Source: Desulfosporosinus sp. FKB
GTDB taxonomy: Bacteria > Bacillota > Desulfitobacteriia > Desulfitobacteriales > Desulfitobacteriaceae
Length of the DNA stretch: 64,000 nucleotides
Direction: 5' to 3'
Assembly: GCF_002196705.1 (NCBI RefSeq)
Contig: NZ_NADJ01000040.1
Span: 124,001-188,000 of the forward strand
The notes below the pieces were generated by a model, which was not told the DNA's origin, did no database searches, and saw only the letters and a list, made by a program, of their open reading frames with translations. Both the position numbers and the translations under genes were made by a program. Positions 35,355-43,844 of the stretch are shown here, piece by piece. Position 1 is the first letter of the stretch; every line of letters begins with the position of its first letter.

Positions 35355-35379
35355 TTTGCAGCTCCTTTTAATAATAGGT

Positions 35380-36957
35380 TCACAGCAAAATCTTCTGTTC
35401 GCAAAAATCCCCTGTTAAAGGGAGTTCAGCAATACGATCAACAAAACCCTCACCAAACAGTATAACAAAGTACAAAGGATTCAGGATCCGCTCCTGTCTC
35501 CCTTTATTAGGGGTAATTCCATCCTCGAGCACCCTCAAACCCTCGAGAACTGCACTATGGTTCTTGCGCTGAGCCTGCCAGAGTTTTTTTCTTAAGTATT
35601 CTATTTGGAGATTGACTTTCATTTCATTCCGAATTAACCAATCATGGACGTTAGCATGAATATCCTCAAGAGGCCCCAATTCTTTATAACCTTTTTCGAT
35701 CACAGACCTCAAGTGCTGTATACGTTGCTCAATATCCAGAGAATCCCGGTCGCGAATACAGCGTTCTTTATAACCATCTAACCCCTGATAAACATCAGTC
35801 AACGTCAATCCTGCTTTGCTAAGAGTTTTCTGCCAGGAAGGTGTCACGATAACTGCCGACAAACGGGGGAATAAGATGGGCATAACGAACCCAAAGGATG
35901 AAAACACGTCACCAAGCTGAGCCCAATAATTCAATTCTCCGGGACCGGGAACATAGGCTAAGGTGGGGAATAAAAATTCCTGAACAATTGGCCGAGTAAC
36001 AACATTGGGAGAAAACGTTTCAGGGTTTTTCCTTAACAACGCGGGCAAAAGGTCATCATCCAAGATTTTGTCTTGGCCCCTTAAATAAAAACCGTGACCC
36101 TGATTTAAAATCGCCCGGCGTTCAGGATTGGCCAGGAATAAGTTCACTTCGCCTCCCAGTGGCTGAATCTGGGCTGAAAAGCCAAGTTTTGTCCAAGCCT
36201 CAGTTCGCCGGAACAGAGCCTCCCGAACATCACCATGTAGTTTAAGGATTTGTTCATACATTGGAGCCGCCAGACATTTGAATTCCGGCAGCAAAGGATC
36301 AAACAAGATCAGGCCCCATTTTTTGAGCAGCCACTGTAGGGTTAAGGCAAACCATTGGGCAAGATTTTCTGCTTGATTAAGAAATCGCCGGCAATCCCGG
36401 AGCACTGAGGCTCTAAATTCAACATCCGGCAGCTGCAAAAGTTGCTGCTCAATAGCTTCCCAGGCAGGAACAGGCAGAATTCCTACTGATTTTCCTTCTC
36501 CGTCACCCGGAAGACTGCAGGAAAAAGGCTTCCCCTTATAATTTAGAAAGTAGGTTTTATGTATTTCTATCCAGTCATGATCCTCACTGGCAATCCAAAA
36601 TACCGGTACAACAGGCCGCCTAAGCCTTTCCCTTTGTTCCTCAGCAAGACGAATAATCGTCATAGCCTTATATAAGGTATACAAAGGTCCGGTAAAAATC
36701 CCCGCTTGTTGGCCGGTAATAACGACTAAGGTTTCATTACGCCTCAGCTCTTCAATCATTTGCAGTGTTTTCCTGTTTGCCCCTAAGAATTGGTGATAGG
36801 CTTTTAAAGAATCAACAAGTTTTTCTCGAGGATAATTCCTCGTATCTAAATACCTTGCTCGCTGTTCAAAACTTTTTTGAAGCTGAGGATTGCCGCTGGG
36901 GAAAAAAAAAGCTACTTGTTCAAAACAAGTAGCCAAGGCTTGCATCGGATCTCTCAT
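35380..36957 (-). CDS. bshC: BshC, bacillithiol cysteine-adding enzyme
   Basis: BshC is thought to add cysteine to GlcN-malate, finishing bacillithiol. The 525-residue product has family marks: VVITGQQAGIFTGPLYTLYK near residue 80, PVFWIASEDHDWIEI near residue 130, and EFLFPTLAYVPGPGELNYWAQLG around residue 320. A C-terminal coiled coil follows. These match BshC strongly. It lies 43 bases past selD and is probably co-transcribed with it from the promoter at 38132. bshA is at 21330; the deacetylase bshB is not in the window. Confidence 0.93.
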   Translation of the reverse strand: MRDPMQALATCFEQVAFFFPSGNPQLQKSFEQRARYLDTRNYPREKLVDSLKAYHQFLGANRKTLQMIEELRRNETLVVITGQQAGIFTGPLYTLYKAMTIIRLAEEQRERLRRPVVPVFWIASEDHDWIEIHKTYFLNYKGKPFSCSLPGDGEGKSVGILPVPAWEAIEQQLLQLPDVEFRASVLRDCRRFLNQAENLAQWFALTLQWLLKKWGLILFDPLLPEFKCLAAPMYEQILKLHGDVREALFRRTEAWTKLGFSAQIQPLGGEVNLFLANPERRAILNQGHGFYLRGQDKILDDDLLPALLRKNPETFSPNVVTRPIVQEFLFPTLAYVPGPGELNYWAQLGDVFSSFGFVMPILFPRLSAVIVTPSWQKTLSKAGLTLTDVYQGLDGYKERCIRDRDSLDIEQRIQHLRSVIEKGYKELGPLEDIHANVHDWLIRNEMKVNLQIEYLRKKLWQAQRKNHSAVLEGLRVLEDGITPNKGRQERILNPLYFVILFGEGFVDRIAELPLTGDFCEQKILL

Positions 36958-37000
36958 AGTTCATCCTCCCCGCTACCTTTCCAATATACGGGGTATTGTA

Positions 37001-38074
37001 TCATGGGTGCAGGGAAATCGCAATTCTTCCGGGCTGACCACTGCAGACTCGTCCGATCACTGCAGCTGCCGGCGTCTGAGCTAAAGTCAGCTGTCTTAAC
37101 AAAGGTTCCAGACGATCTTGGGAAACCGCAATTAGAAGTCCACCTGAAGTTATGGCATCACAGAGCACAACCTGCAGCTCCTCGGATACATCGGAAGTAA
37201 ACTCTATCCAGCCTTCAAGGTGACGCTGATTGGCTCTTGTTCCTCCGGGAATTGCCTGTTGCTCTATGCATTGCCAAACACTCTCTAAAACCGGGACATC
37301 TTTAGCATATACTTCAGCACTTAAACCGCTTGCCGAAAGCATCTCATGTAAATGTCCTAACAATCCGAAACCTGTAATATCCGTGACCGCGTGAACACCT
37401 GCTTCAACTGCAGCTTCAGCAGCTCCTTTGTTCAGAGCAGCCATGACCTGAATAACTTCTTGTTCCGCCTTTGCAGAAACAATACCACGCTTTATTCCAG
37501 TCGTAATAATTCCTACGCCAAGAGGTTTGGTAAGGACTAAGTAATCGCCAGCCTCAGCTTTAGCATTGGAAAGAACGTTATCAGGATGAACAACTCCAGT
37601 GACGGAAAGTCCATATTTCGGCTCAGAATCGTCAATGGAATGTCCTCCGACCAAAACCGCCCCCGACTCCCGGATTTTGTCACTGCCGCCCTGAAGAATT
37701 TGGGCTAATACTTCCATTTTTAATTTACTAATGGGAAACGAGACTAAGTTCATCGCCGTCAAGGGTTTGGCCCCCATGGCATAAATGTCACTTAAAGCAT
37801 TGGCCGCAGCAATTTGTCCAAAAGCATAGGGATCATCCACCACGGGAGTAAAGAAATCGACACTCTGCACAAGAGCCTGTTCATCGTTGATACGATATAC
37901 TCCAGCGTCGTCAGAAGTATCCAGGCCTACAATCAAATTGGCATCTTCTTGATTTGGAGGTAAACAACACAAAACTTGTGCCAGGTCCCCAGGACCTATC
38001 TTGCATCCTCAGCCTGCTTTTGTTGAGAACTGGGTCAAGCGGATTTTATCTTGACTATTGAGATCAAGTTCCAT
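37001..38074 (-). CDS. selD: SelD, selenide water dikinase; selenocysteine-containing
   Basis: SelD makes selenophosphate from selenide and ATP for selenocysteine synthesis. The frame after a TTG at 37972 is open for 323 residues, but homology continues upstream across an in-frame TGA at 38009-38011, from an ATG at 38074. The joined sequence reads FSTKAGUGCKIGPGDLAQVL, with U at residue 22, exactly where SelD carries its catalytic Cys or Sec. Full length is 357 residues. Later marks are VGLDTSDDAGVY, DIYAMGAKPLTAMNL, GGHSIDDSEPKYGLSVTG and DITGFGLLGHLHEM. A good promoter lies at 38132-38159, and a hairpin starts 11 bases after the UGA. Confidence 0.95.
37983..37997 (-). promoter_or_regulatory. 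Candidate bSECIS hairpin of selD
   Basis: On the minus strand AGGTCC-TGG-GGACCT forms a perfect six-pair stem starting 11 bases downstream of the in-frame UGA, where bacterial SECIS elements bind SelB. The loop is only three bases, smaller than the E. coli fdhF type, but Firmicute SECIS elements vary. Confidence 0.6.
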
Positions 38075-38131
38075 TCTAGTCACCCCAAAAATTCAGTATA
38101 CGTTATAACTATGCATCACGTTGCAATTATA

Positions 38132-38159
38132 ATTATAGCCTTATTACTCTCAACGTCAA
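38132..38159 (-). promoter_or_regulatory. selD (-bshC) promoter
   Basis: On the minus strand TTGACG (38159-38154) and TATAAT (38137-38132) are separated by 16 bases, about 58 bases before the true ATG of selD. It implies transcription independent of selA, and supports the upstream selD start since it lies above it. Confidence 0.78.
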
Positions 38160-38169
38160 CCTTACACAG

Positions 38170-38197
38170 AATGAACTCATTCAGCTAAAGCCTACCC
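38170..38197 (+). repeat. IS200/IS605-like short element, copy 4 (remnant)
   Basis: AATGAACTCATTCAGCTAAAGC matches the left end of the other copies, and is joined directly to CTACCCC, which matches the interior end of copies 2 and 3. The internal part is deleted. It abuts the selA stop codon at 38200, much as copy 2 abuts mobB. Confidence 0.55.
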
Positions 38198-38199
38198 CT

Positions 38200-39612
38200 C
38201 TATTTCCAATCATTGAGGCGTTGCGCTATATCCTCAATGTCACCGTCAAGCAAAGTTCGCACATCGAAAAGTACCCAATCCTTCTGGATGCGGGTTAGAA
38301 TCGCTGCAGGACCCAAACGCAGGAACTTTTCCAGTTCGTTAACACTTCCTTGCTTAGGACGTACAGAGCAAACCCATGTTGGGAGATTTACTGTAGGCCA
38401 TGCCCCGCCTCCTACTTGCGATACATCCTCTTGGATTACCACAGAAATAGTCTTATTCAGTTCCAAAACAGATTTCAGCTCCTCTGCCTTGGCTTTCAAG
38501 TCCTGGGAAGAATAGGAAAGCATTCTCCAAACAGGGATTTCCCCGCCCTCTCCATTTAAGTACATTCGGAGCGTTCCTTCTAAGGCAGCTAACGTCAACT
38601 TATCAATTCTCAGAGCTCTCGTCAATTGATTCGTTTTCAGGCGATCAATAAAACGTCGTTTGCCGACGATAATCCCGGCCTGCGGGCCACCTAACAATTT
38701 ATCACCGCTGAAAGTGACCAGGTCCAGCCCAGCCTTTACTGTTTGCTGAACCGTTGGTTCAGGAGGGAAACCCAAACTTGTCCCATCAAAAAAACTCCCG
38801 CTTCCTAAATCCTCCATAACAGGAATACCCCGTTTTTCTCCAAGCTCAACCAACTCTGCTCCAGCAACGGCATGAGTAAAGCCTTCCAGTCGATAATTAC
38901 TGGTATGAACCTTCAAGATAAGGGCTGTTTCCGAGGAAATCGCATCTTCGTAATCTCTGTACCAGGTCTTATTTGTACTTCCCACCTCAACGAGTTTTGC
39001 CCCTCCGGCTTTTAAAACTTCAGGTATTCGAAAGGATCCTCCGACTTCAACTAATTCGCCGCGGGAAACAATAACTTCTTTGCCCAAGGCAAACGTATTC
39101 ATCATCAGCAGTACAGCTGCAGCATTATTATTGACTACCATAGCCGCTTCTGCACCGGTAAGTTCACAAAGGAGCTGCTCGACAAGAGAATAGCGTGAGC
39201 CCCGTTCTCCAGTCTCAATATTCAATTCCAGATTACTATATCGTTCAGCTTGAGCAGCCACGAAGCGGGCAATTTCCGGAGCAAGAAGTGCTCGGCCGCA
39301 ATTTGTATGTAAGACAACGCCAGTGGCGTTAATCACGCGGCGCAAATTTGTTTCAGGATTAGCCAAGGCTTGAAACAGTTCGTCCAGCAGCCACGGCCAA
39401 AGCTCCGCTTCAACATCCTCACCCCAATCCGATGTATTTCTGTAGACATTTTCCCGCGCTTTTTGTAAAAGCTGTCGAACGCAATGTTTTATCCGGGGCA
39501 AGCTTCTCTTATTCGTCAAGAAGGGACCGAATTCCGCCTCTGCTTCCAGACGAGCCAGCACTTCATGAACTGCAGGAAGTGCTCTTAAACGCCGTTGTTT
39601 ATCTTCCTCCAT
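38200..39612 (-). CDS. selA: SelA, L-seryl-tRNA(Sec) selenium transferase
   Basis: SelA is a PLP enzyme that converts seryl-tRNA(Sec) to selenocysteyl-tRNA(Sec) using selenophosphate from SelD. The 470-residue product has INATGVVLHTNCGRALL, RYSNLELNIETGERGSRYS, AAMVVNNNAAAVLLMMN, and the PLP-lysine region TFSGDKLLGGPQAGIIVGK. AAGGAG lies ten bases before the ATG. SelD, its supplier, lies downstream with its own promoter. SelB and tRNA(Sec) are not in the window. Confidence 0.95.
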   Translation of the reverse strand: MEEDKQRRLRALPAVHEVLARLEAEAEFGPFLTNKRSLPRIKHCVRQLLQKARENVYRNTSDWGEDVEAELWPWLLDELFQALANPETNLRRVINATGVVLHTNCGRALLAPEIARFVAAQAERYSNLELNIETGERGSRYSLVEQLLCELTGAEAAMVVNNNAAAVLLMMNTFALGKEVIVSRGELVEVGGSFRIPEVLKAGGAKLVEVGSTNKTWYRDYEDAISSETALILKVHTSNYRLEGFTHAVAGAELVELGEKRGIPVMEDLGSGSFFDGTSLGFPPEPTVQQTVKAGLDLVTFSGDKLLGGPQAGIIVGKRRFIDRLKTNQLTRALRIDKLTLAALEGTLRMYLNGEGGEIPVWRMLSYSSQDLKAKAEELKSVLELNKTISVVIQEDVSQVGGGAWPTVNLPTWVCSVRPKQGSVNELEKFLRLGPAAILTRIQKDWVLFDVRTLLDGDIEDIAQRLNDWK

Positions 39613-39743
39613 CGGTTAACACTCCTTACAGGCCGTTTTTTAAGCGACCAATTATACATTCTTAAGGCTTGCACACTTTTTAGGATTTCGACATCCAAAT
39701 TAGCATATGATATAGTCACAAGCTTAATTGAGGAGGAATTTCA

Positions 39744-39947
39744 TTGTCCAGCACAAATTTGACTCAGCCATTACGCCAGCCAGCTCAACAAGCTGTTATC
39801 ATTTCATTTTCTGAACTTGCTCGCAAGAAAAACCGATTCCAGCCCTGCATCTTTTGCGGAGAAACCATGGAGGTTCAAAAGTTTAAAGGCAAAAATGTTT
39901 GCACCCGCTGTTTACACCAGATACCGGCAATATTTTCCTTCGGCTGA
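39744..39947 (+). CDS. Small zinc-finger protein resembling sigma-G inhibitor Gin
   Basis: The 67-residue product has a polar N-terminus and a four-Cys motif, CIFCGETMEVQKFKGKNVC followed by TRCLHQI, that is CxxC-N14-CxxC. Layout and the CIxCG...GK.VCxxC pattern resemble Gin (CsfB), a small zinc-binding anti-sigma factor of spore formers, though the match is limited to the Cys frame. The start is TTG, with AGGAGG seven bases upstream. It is divergent from selA and ends at a strong terminator at 40031. Confidence 0.6.
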   Translation: MSSTNLTQPLRQPAQQAVIISFSELARKKNRFQPCIFCGETMEVQKFKGKNVCTRCLHQIPAIFSFG

Positions 39948-40030
39948 GGCAAATTACCTTTGCTAATGTATGTCTTATCCTCGAACTTATGGGAGCTGAG
40001 GGTAAGCTTAATATTTAAGATTATAATTAA

Positions 40031-40072
40031 GAGCCTTCCGTCACTTACGTGTCGTGAAGGCTCAATTTTTTT
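40031..40072 (+). terminator. Terminator of the Gin-like gene
   Basis: GAGCCTTC (40031-40038) pairs with GAAGGCTC (40056-40063), followed by AA and seven T on the plus strand, about 85 bases past the stop codon. Confidence 0.8.
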
Positions 40073-40121
40073 AGATAGCATTACTATCTTATTGACAGTC
40101 CCAAGTCTTAGCTTATCTGTT

Positions 40122-40724
40122 TTATTTGTTCTCCTTCGGCTCGAGCTTATTAAAGGAATTATTGAGTACCTGCACTGCCTTTTCGGGAATAATAACCGTC
40201 CCATGTTCGCCTAAGAAAGCGCTCGCAATAGCTACAATTTCCCCGTATTCATCGAGAATAGCTTCGGCCAAGAGTCTCTTCTTCCCTGCTCCCATCCGAC
40301 TTAAGATAAGGTAATATTCATCTTCAAACAGATAGAGGCTTGAACGCAATTGGTTAAATGCAGGTAATCTTCCCACAGCAGAAACCACATCTTCGAAATC
40401 AGCAAAAACATAAACTAATTCCGTTACACGTCCCTTTACGGGTTTGCGTACAGCCTTTTCCTTGATCAACCCTTCGAGTTGTTCTTCTTGCTTCATAATG
40501 GTTATGACAAACTCATCATTGGTCGCCACAGTAGCCTGAATCCAAAAGGGTTGGTCTAAATTGAATTCAACTTCTTCTCTCGCTTGCGCAATGAGTTCCC
40601 AAAACAATTGTTCCGTTTTTGCTGATCGTTGAAACAAATCAGCCATCGTAATATCCCTGTCAGTTAGTTCTGTCAAGGAGATAAAGATGCGGATGGTATG
40701 CTCATTAACTTTTTGTACACGCAT
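40122..40724 (-). CDS. mecA: MecA-like ClpC adaptor protein
   Basis: MecA proteins deliver substrates to ClpCP and modulate competence or sporulation in Bacillus. The 200-residue product begins MRVQKVNEHTIRIFISLTEL and has LTDRDITMADLFQRSAKTEQ, typical of the MecA N-terminal substrate-binding domain, a Lys/Glu-rich linker around residues 78-95, then a C-terminal ClpC-binding-like domain (VYVFADFEDVVSAVGRLP, SSLYLFEDEYYLIL). It is monocistronic, with an extended -10 promoter at 40772. The family is clear; the clients are unknown. Confidence 0.87.
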   Translation of the reverse strand: MRVQKVNEHTIRIFISLTELTDRDITMADLFQRSAKTEQLFWELIAQAREEVEFNLDQPFWIQATVATNDEFVITIMKQEEQLEGLIKEKAVRKPVKGRVTELVYVFADFEDVVSAVGRLPAFNQLRSSLYLFEDEYYLILSRMGAGKKRLLAEAILDEYGEIVAIASAFLGEHGTVIIPEKAVQVLNNSFNKLEPKENK

Positions 40725-40771
40725 ATCCCCACTCTCCTTTCCGCATCAAGCTCATACCCTATCTTATTCTC

Positions 40772-40780
40772 ATTATATCA
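40772..40780 (-). promoter_or_regulatory. Extended -10 promoter of mecA
   Basis: On the minus strand TGATATAAT (40780-40772) matches TGnTATAAT about 48 bases before mecA; no strong -35 is present. Confidence 0.5.
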
Positions 40781-40959
40781 TATTAAGCCAGTACTTTTTC
40801 AGATAAAACCATAGATATTGACGATCTTTATAAAACTTTAATAAATTCAAAATATCGGTCATTAATCCCTAAAATTTTTTCCAGTACTGAAAGTAGTCTT
40901 TCCTGGTTGAGGCTTAATCAAACCCCCTCTTTTTATCCAATTTTAAAGGAATTTTTACT

Positions 40960-41406
40960 TTAATGCAAACTTTTAAGAACCTGACAGCTCACAACATCTC
41001 TCCGCACCGGTAAATACGTTAATTTAACCTGGTCTTCAAGCTTAATCTGCCCATAAGCCTTCTGATCAATATAAAAGGGCTGTTGTTTCTTCTTGTCCCC
41101 GACTTCCAGAACATAGGCCCCTAACCTCGAATCATATACTTTACCCATAACTGAGCCTTGCATAACCCCTGGCTGCTTAAACCAGTCCGGCTGGGACAGT
41201 AATAACAATTCTGTATAGATACCTAATACTCCTGTCCAAATCAGAACTTTCAGCCCAAGCACTATAAAACCCAAGACATCATGTTCAAAACGCCAGGTAT
41301 GCCTGGATTTCCATCCCAAGCGCCCAAGAACAACCCCCCAGATCAAAACAAGCCCGATCAGATTAGGCCAGGTCGCACTCCAAAGATAGCGATAATAAGC
41401 TGCCAT
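40960..41406 (-). CDS. Unrecognised small membrane protein
   Basis: The 148-residue product has two hydrophobic segments, NLIGLVLIWGVVLGRLGW and LGFIVLGLKVLIWTGVLGIY, separated by a charged loop. A soluble C-terminal domain follows (VMGKVYDSRLGAYVLEVGD, QIKLEDQVKLTYLPVRRDVV) that looks like a small beta-barrel. I do not recognise a family. It stands alone, with AT-rich spacers on both sides. Confidence 0.6.
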   Translation of the reverse strand: MAAYYRYLWSATWPNLIGLVLIWGVVLGRLGWKSRHTWRFEHDVLGFIVLGLKVLIWTGVLGIYTELLLLSQPDWFKQPGVMQGSVMGKVYDSRLGAYVLEVGDKKKQQPFYIDQKAYGQIKLEDQVKLTYLPVRRDVVSCQVLKSLH

Positions 41407-41832
41407 TAGTTACCCTCTTTAAAAAGTTTGTTTATTTAAGATTGTTATTAATCATCTTAGTTTTGACAAGATTTAAAGTTGATTGTTCAAACTTTAATTA
41501 AATTTTTTCGTATCCCCCATGATAAATTTATATTAAGGAAAATTATTCACGACTAAAGAAATACGTAACCATAGGGGTTGAGTTTAGCAGCAAGCAAATT
41601 CTTCCTTAAACTTAAATATACCGTCCTATAAGCAGTTTTATATCTTTTATATCTTATGTATCATTTTTTATCCTTTTGGCATTGTTTTGAATCCTTATTA
41701 ACAATGTTACCAAATAATAATTTTTACTTAATAACTTATTTCTTTAATTTTATAAATTGTTTTCTTTAAAGTCAATATAAATCAGCTTTTCTTTGAGGAA
41801 TTATCTTTCATTCCTAATGATCTGCTCTAAAA
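41407..41832. other. AT-rich intergenic region
   Basis: This spacer of over 400 bases upstream of the small membrane protein gene is strongly AT-rich with T-runs and A-runs on both strands. I see no gene, no RNA fold I can name and no repeat. It separates the flagellar-side genes from the rest and ends at a perfect terminator hairpin. Confidence 0.5.
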
Positions 41833-41863
41833 CAAAAATAACCTCGCATAGAGGTTATTTTTG
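41833..41863. terminator. Perfect bidirectional terminator after the Big_5 gene
   Basis: CAAAAATAACCTC (41833-41845), loop GCATA, then the exact inverse GAGGTTATTTTTG (41851-41863) gives a 13-pair stem with A- and T-runs. It starts one base past the stop codon of the Big_5 gene. Confidence 0.88.
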
Positions 41864-41864
41864 T

Positions 41865-43154
41865 TTATGATACAACAGAGTTCATATCCAGTGTATAAGT
41901 ATTACCCGAGCCGTCAATCACCTGGATCTCTATTTTTTTCCCTTTTAACGAGCTCAGTTTTGCAGTGAAATTCCCATTGTTATCAGGTTTCACCGATTTT
42001 AATAATTTCGGAGTTGCCGGCAAAGTATCGTAGATATTGACGACTGCATCAAGATTTACACTTCCGTCAATTTCAGTGGTTGCAGCGTCAATTCCGCTTA
42101 AAACGCCTGATCCATTGTCCATGAGCGGAGGGGTAAGCTGTAGTCCAAGTTTATTTATGGGCTGCTCTACATTGATGAACGTCTCCAGCGGGGTAGCCAT
42201 TTGCCCGCCCGATACCGTCAATTTATAACTGTGTTTCTTATATTCGGAGCTTTTCCCATCAACCACTAAAGTGTAAGTTCCGGTAGGCAGGTAAACATTA
42301 AAATTTCCATAGGAATCAGTCGTGGTGCTCCAAGTGGTCGTGGAGTTCGATATGTTGACTGCTACAGGTGCGGGTCTGATTGACTGTTGGTCCAGATTGT
42401 CAGGCACAATACTGCCGCCGATTGAACCTGATTTTCCCTTAGTTATCCCTGCTTCTGTCGGTATAACCAGGGATACCTTCCTGACCGACGATGACCCATT
42501 TGTCGGGACTGTAATCTTTGATAATTTAACAGTTTCTGTCGTCAACATATTATTGACTGTACTGATATATTTGATAAAATAATCGCCGCTTTGGCCTATA
42601 GAAAAGGTGAATTTTCCAGTTGCATAGTCATTGAAAGTCGGTGCCATAGTATTCCCATTGGCATCAACCAGGGATAGAGAGCCAAAGTTGTAACTTGACG
42701 GACCCAGCTTAAGATCGTCAGTAACATCAACTTCAAGTAAAAGCCCTGCCAAAGAGTCTACACTAAAGGGGACAACAATCTGCTCACCGAGGGGAGAACC
42801 GCCTTGATCCGTTACGGCATTGGTTATATACAAAAAATAATCCTCGCCCGACTTATAAGGACTCGAAGGCGTTACTATGGCAGAAAGGCCATCATCCGAC
42901 ACCTTTACCGTTGTCGAAAATTTCTTTTGTTTACTGTCCGTTACATACAATGTTTTGTTATTGACACTCGAACTCAAAAGGGGATTATTAAAGGAGATTT
43001 TCCATACCTTGTTGACATCGTTGACAGTAACTGTCGGCCATATCTTAAAACCTAAGGCAGATGCAGGTGAGGTGGCCGCTAAAACTGACGCAGCAGGCAG
43101 AAGCAGTAAAACAATTGTCAAAAAGCAAGCGATCCACCGAGTTCTTTTATTCAC
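41865..43154 (-). CDS. Secreted protein with SbsA-type Ig-like (Big_5) and CarboxypepD_reg-like domains
   Basis: The product of about 429 residues begins with a signal peptide (basic start, hydrophobic ACFLTIVLLLLPAASVLA, then AATS as cleavage area). A bacterial Ig-like Big_5 domain follows (VWKISFNNPLLSSSVNN, YKSGEDYFLYIT), then a middle beta region and a carboxypeptidase-regulatory-like domain (TTDSYGNFNVYLPTGTYTLVVDG). It ends without an anchor or SLH motif. The GTG at 43154 has GGAAGGATG upstream and gives a proper signal peptide; the longer frame to 43190 would overlap the transglycosylase gene. It probably acts at the cell surface, function unknown. Confidence 0.75.
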   Translation of the reverse strand: MNKRTRWIACFLTIVLLLLPAASVLAATSPASALGFKIWPTVTVNDVNKVWKISFNNPLLSSSVNNKTLYVTDSKQKKFSTTVKVSDDGLSAIVTPSSPYKSGEDYFLYITNAVTDQGGSPLGEQIVVPFSVDSLAGLLLEVDVTDDLKLGPSSYNFGSLSLVDANGNTMAPTFNDYATGKFTFSIGQSGDYFIKYISTVNNMLTTETVKLSKITVPTNGSSSVRKVSLVIPTEAGITKGKSGSIGGSIVPDNLDQQSIRPAPVAVNISNSTTTWSTTTDSYGNFNVYLPTGTYTLVVDGKSSEYKKHSYKLTVSGGQMATPLETFINVEQPINKLGLQLTPPLMDNGSGVLSGIDAATTEIDGSVNLDAVVNIYDTLPATPKLLKSVKPDNNGNFTAKLSSLKGKKIEIQVIDGSGNTYTLDMNSVVS

Positions 43155-43177
43155 GCTACCATCCTTCCTGAAAAATT

Positions 43178-43801
43178 CTACGCTTCCCAATCTCTTTGAT
43201 TCAACCCGGACATTATTTTTTGTACATAATTTTGAGTTTCTTTATAGGGAGGAATCCCCTGATACTTATCAACAGCGCCGGAACCGGCATTATAGGCGGC
43301 TAAGGTGAGGGGAATGTTCCCTTGATAATGATCCAGCAAGTTCTTCAAAAGATGGGTTCCGCCGTCCAAATTTTGAATCGGATCATAGGCATTCTGGACA
43401 CCATACGATGCAGCAGTACCGGGCATGAGCTGCATTAAACCCATAGCCCCTGCGGGCGACGTAGCGTTGGAATTAAATCCCGATTCTGCTTTGACAACCT
43501 GGCTTATAAGGTTTGAATCAACTCCATATTTTTGGGCCATGGAATTAATGAGGTTATCTAGGGAACCAGAACTTTTATTGACAGACTGAAGGTCAGATGA
43601 ATCCTGATGATCATTCACTTGTGACCCTCCAGATCCGGCCGTTCCGCTTCCTATAGCAGCCTGGAGCAAGGCAGCAAAAAGCTGAGACCCGGAATTCCCG
43701 CTGTCTCCAAGATCATTCAGCCCATCATTCCCTTGCCCGGACTGCCAAGAAGCATTCATCTGCTGAACTTGAAAAAGAAGAAGCATTTGGGCAATATTCA
43801 T
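43178..43801 (-). CDS. Lytic transglycosylase (SLT domain) protein
   Basis: The 207-residue product has a Gly/Ser/Gln-rich N-terminal half with no clear signal peptide and a C-terminal SLT domain with the catalytic Glu106 in [20 protein letters not shown], then [14 protein letters not shown] and [20 protein letters not shown]. Such enzymes cleave peptidoglycan glycan strands. Its place at the end of the flagellar gene run suggests a role in opening the wall for the rod, as in FlgJ-like or clostridial flagellar SLT proteins, but that is inference. The lack of an ordinary signal peptide fits export by the flagellar type III path. Confidence 0.82.
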   Translation of the reverse strand: MNIAQMLLLFQVQQMNASWQSGQGNDGLNDLGDSGNSGSQLFAALLQAAIGSGTAGSGGSQVNDHQDSSDLQSVNKSSGSLDNLINSMAQKYGVDSNLISQVVKAESGFNSNATSPAGAMGLMQLMPGTAASYGVQNAYDPIQNLDGGTHLLKNLLDHYQGNIPLTLAAYNAGSGAVDKYQGIPPYKETQNYVQKIMSGLNQRDWEA

Positions 43802-43844
43802 TCCGATACCTCCTTTCTTGCTCTGATCCTAATTTCAACTACGA

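Larger units (their letters stand above)
35007..35379. other. Intergenic region between bshC and the LCP gene
   Basis: This 373-base spacer holds the LCP upstream region (a TATAAT near 35044-35049 on the minus strand without a clear -35), a strong two-way terminator hairpin at 35139-35178, and repeat copy 3 at 35231-35354. No gene is seen. Confidence 0.6.

Noticed and set aside
37001-37972. SelD starting at TTG 37972
   Set aside because: It drops the catalytic Sec region, lacks a ribosome site, and the promoter and conserved sequence lie upstream across the UGA.
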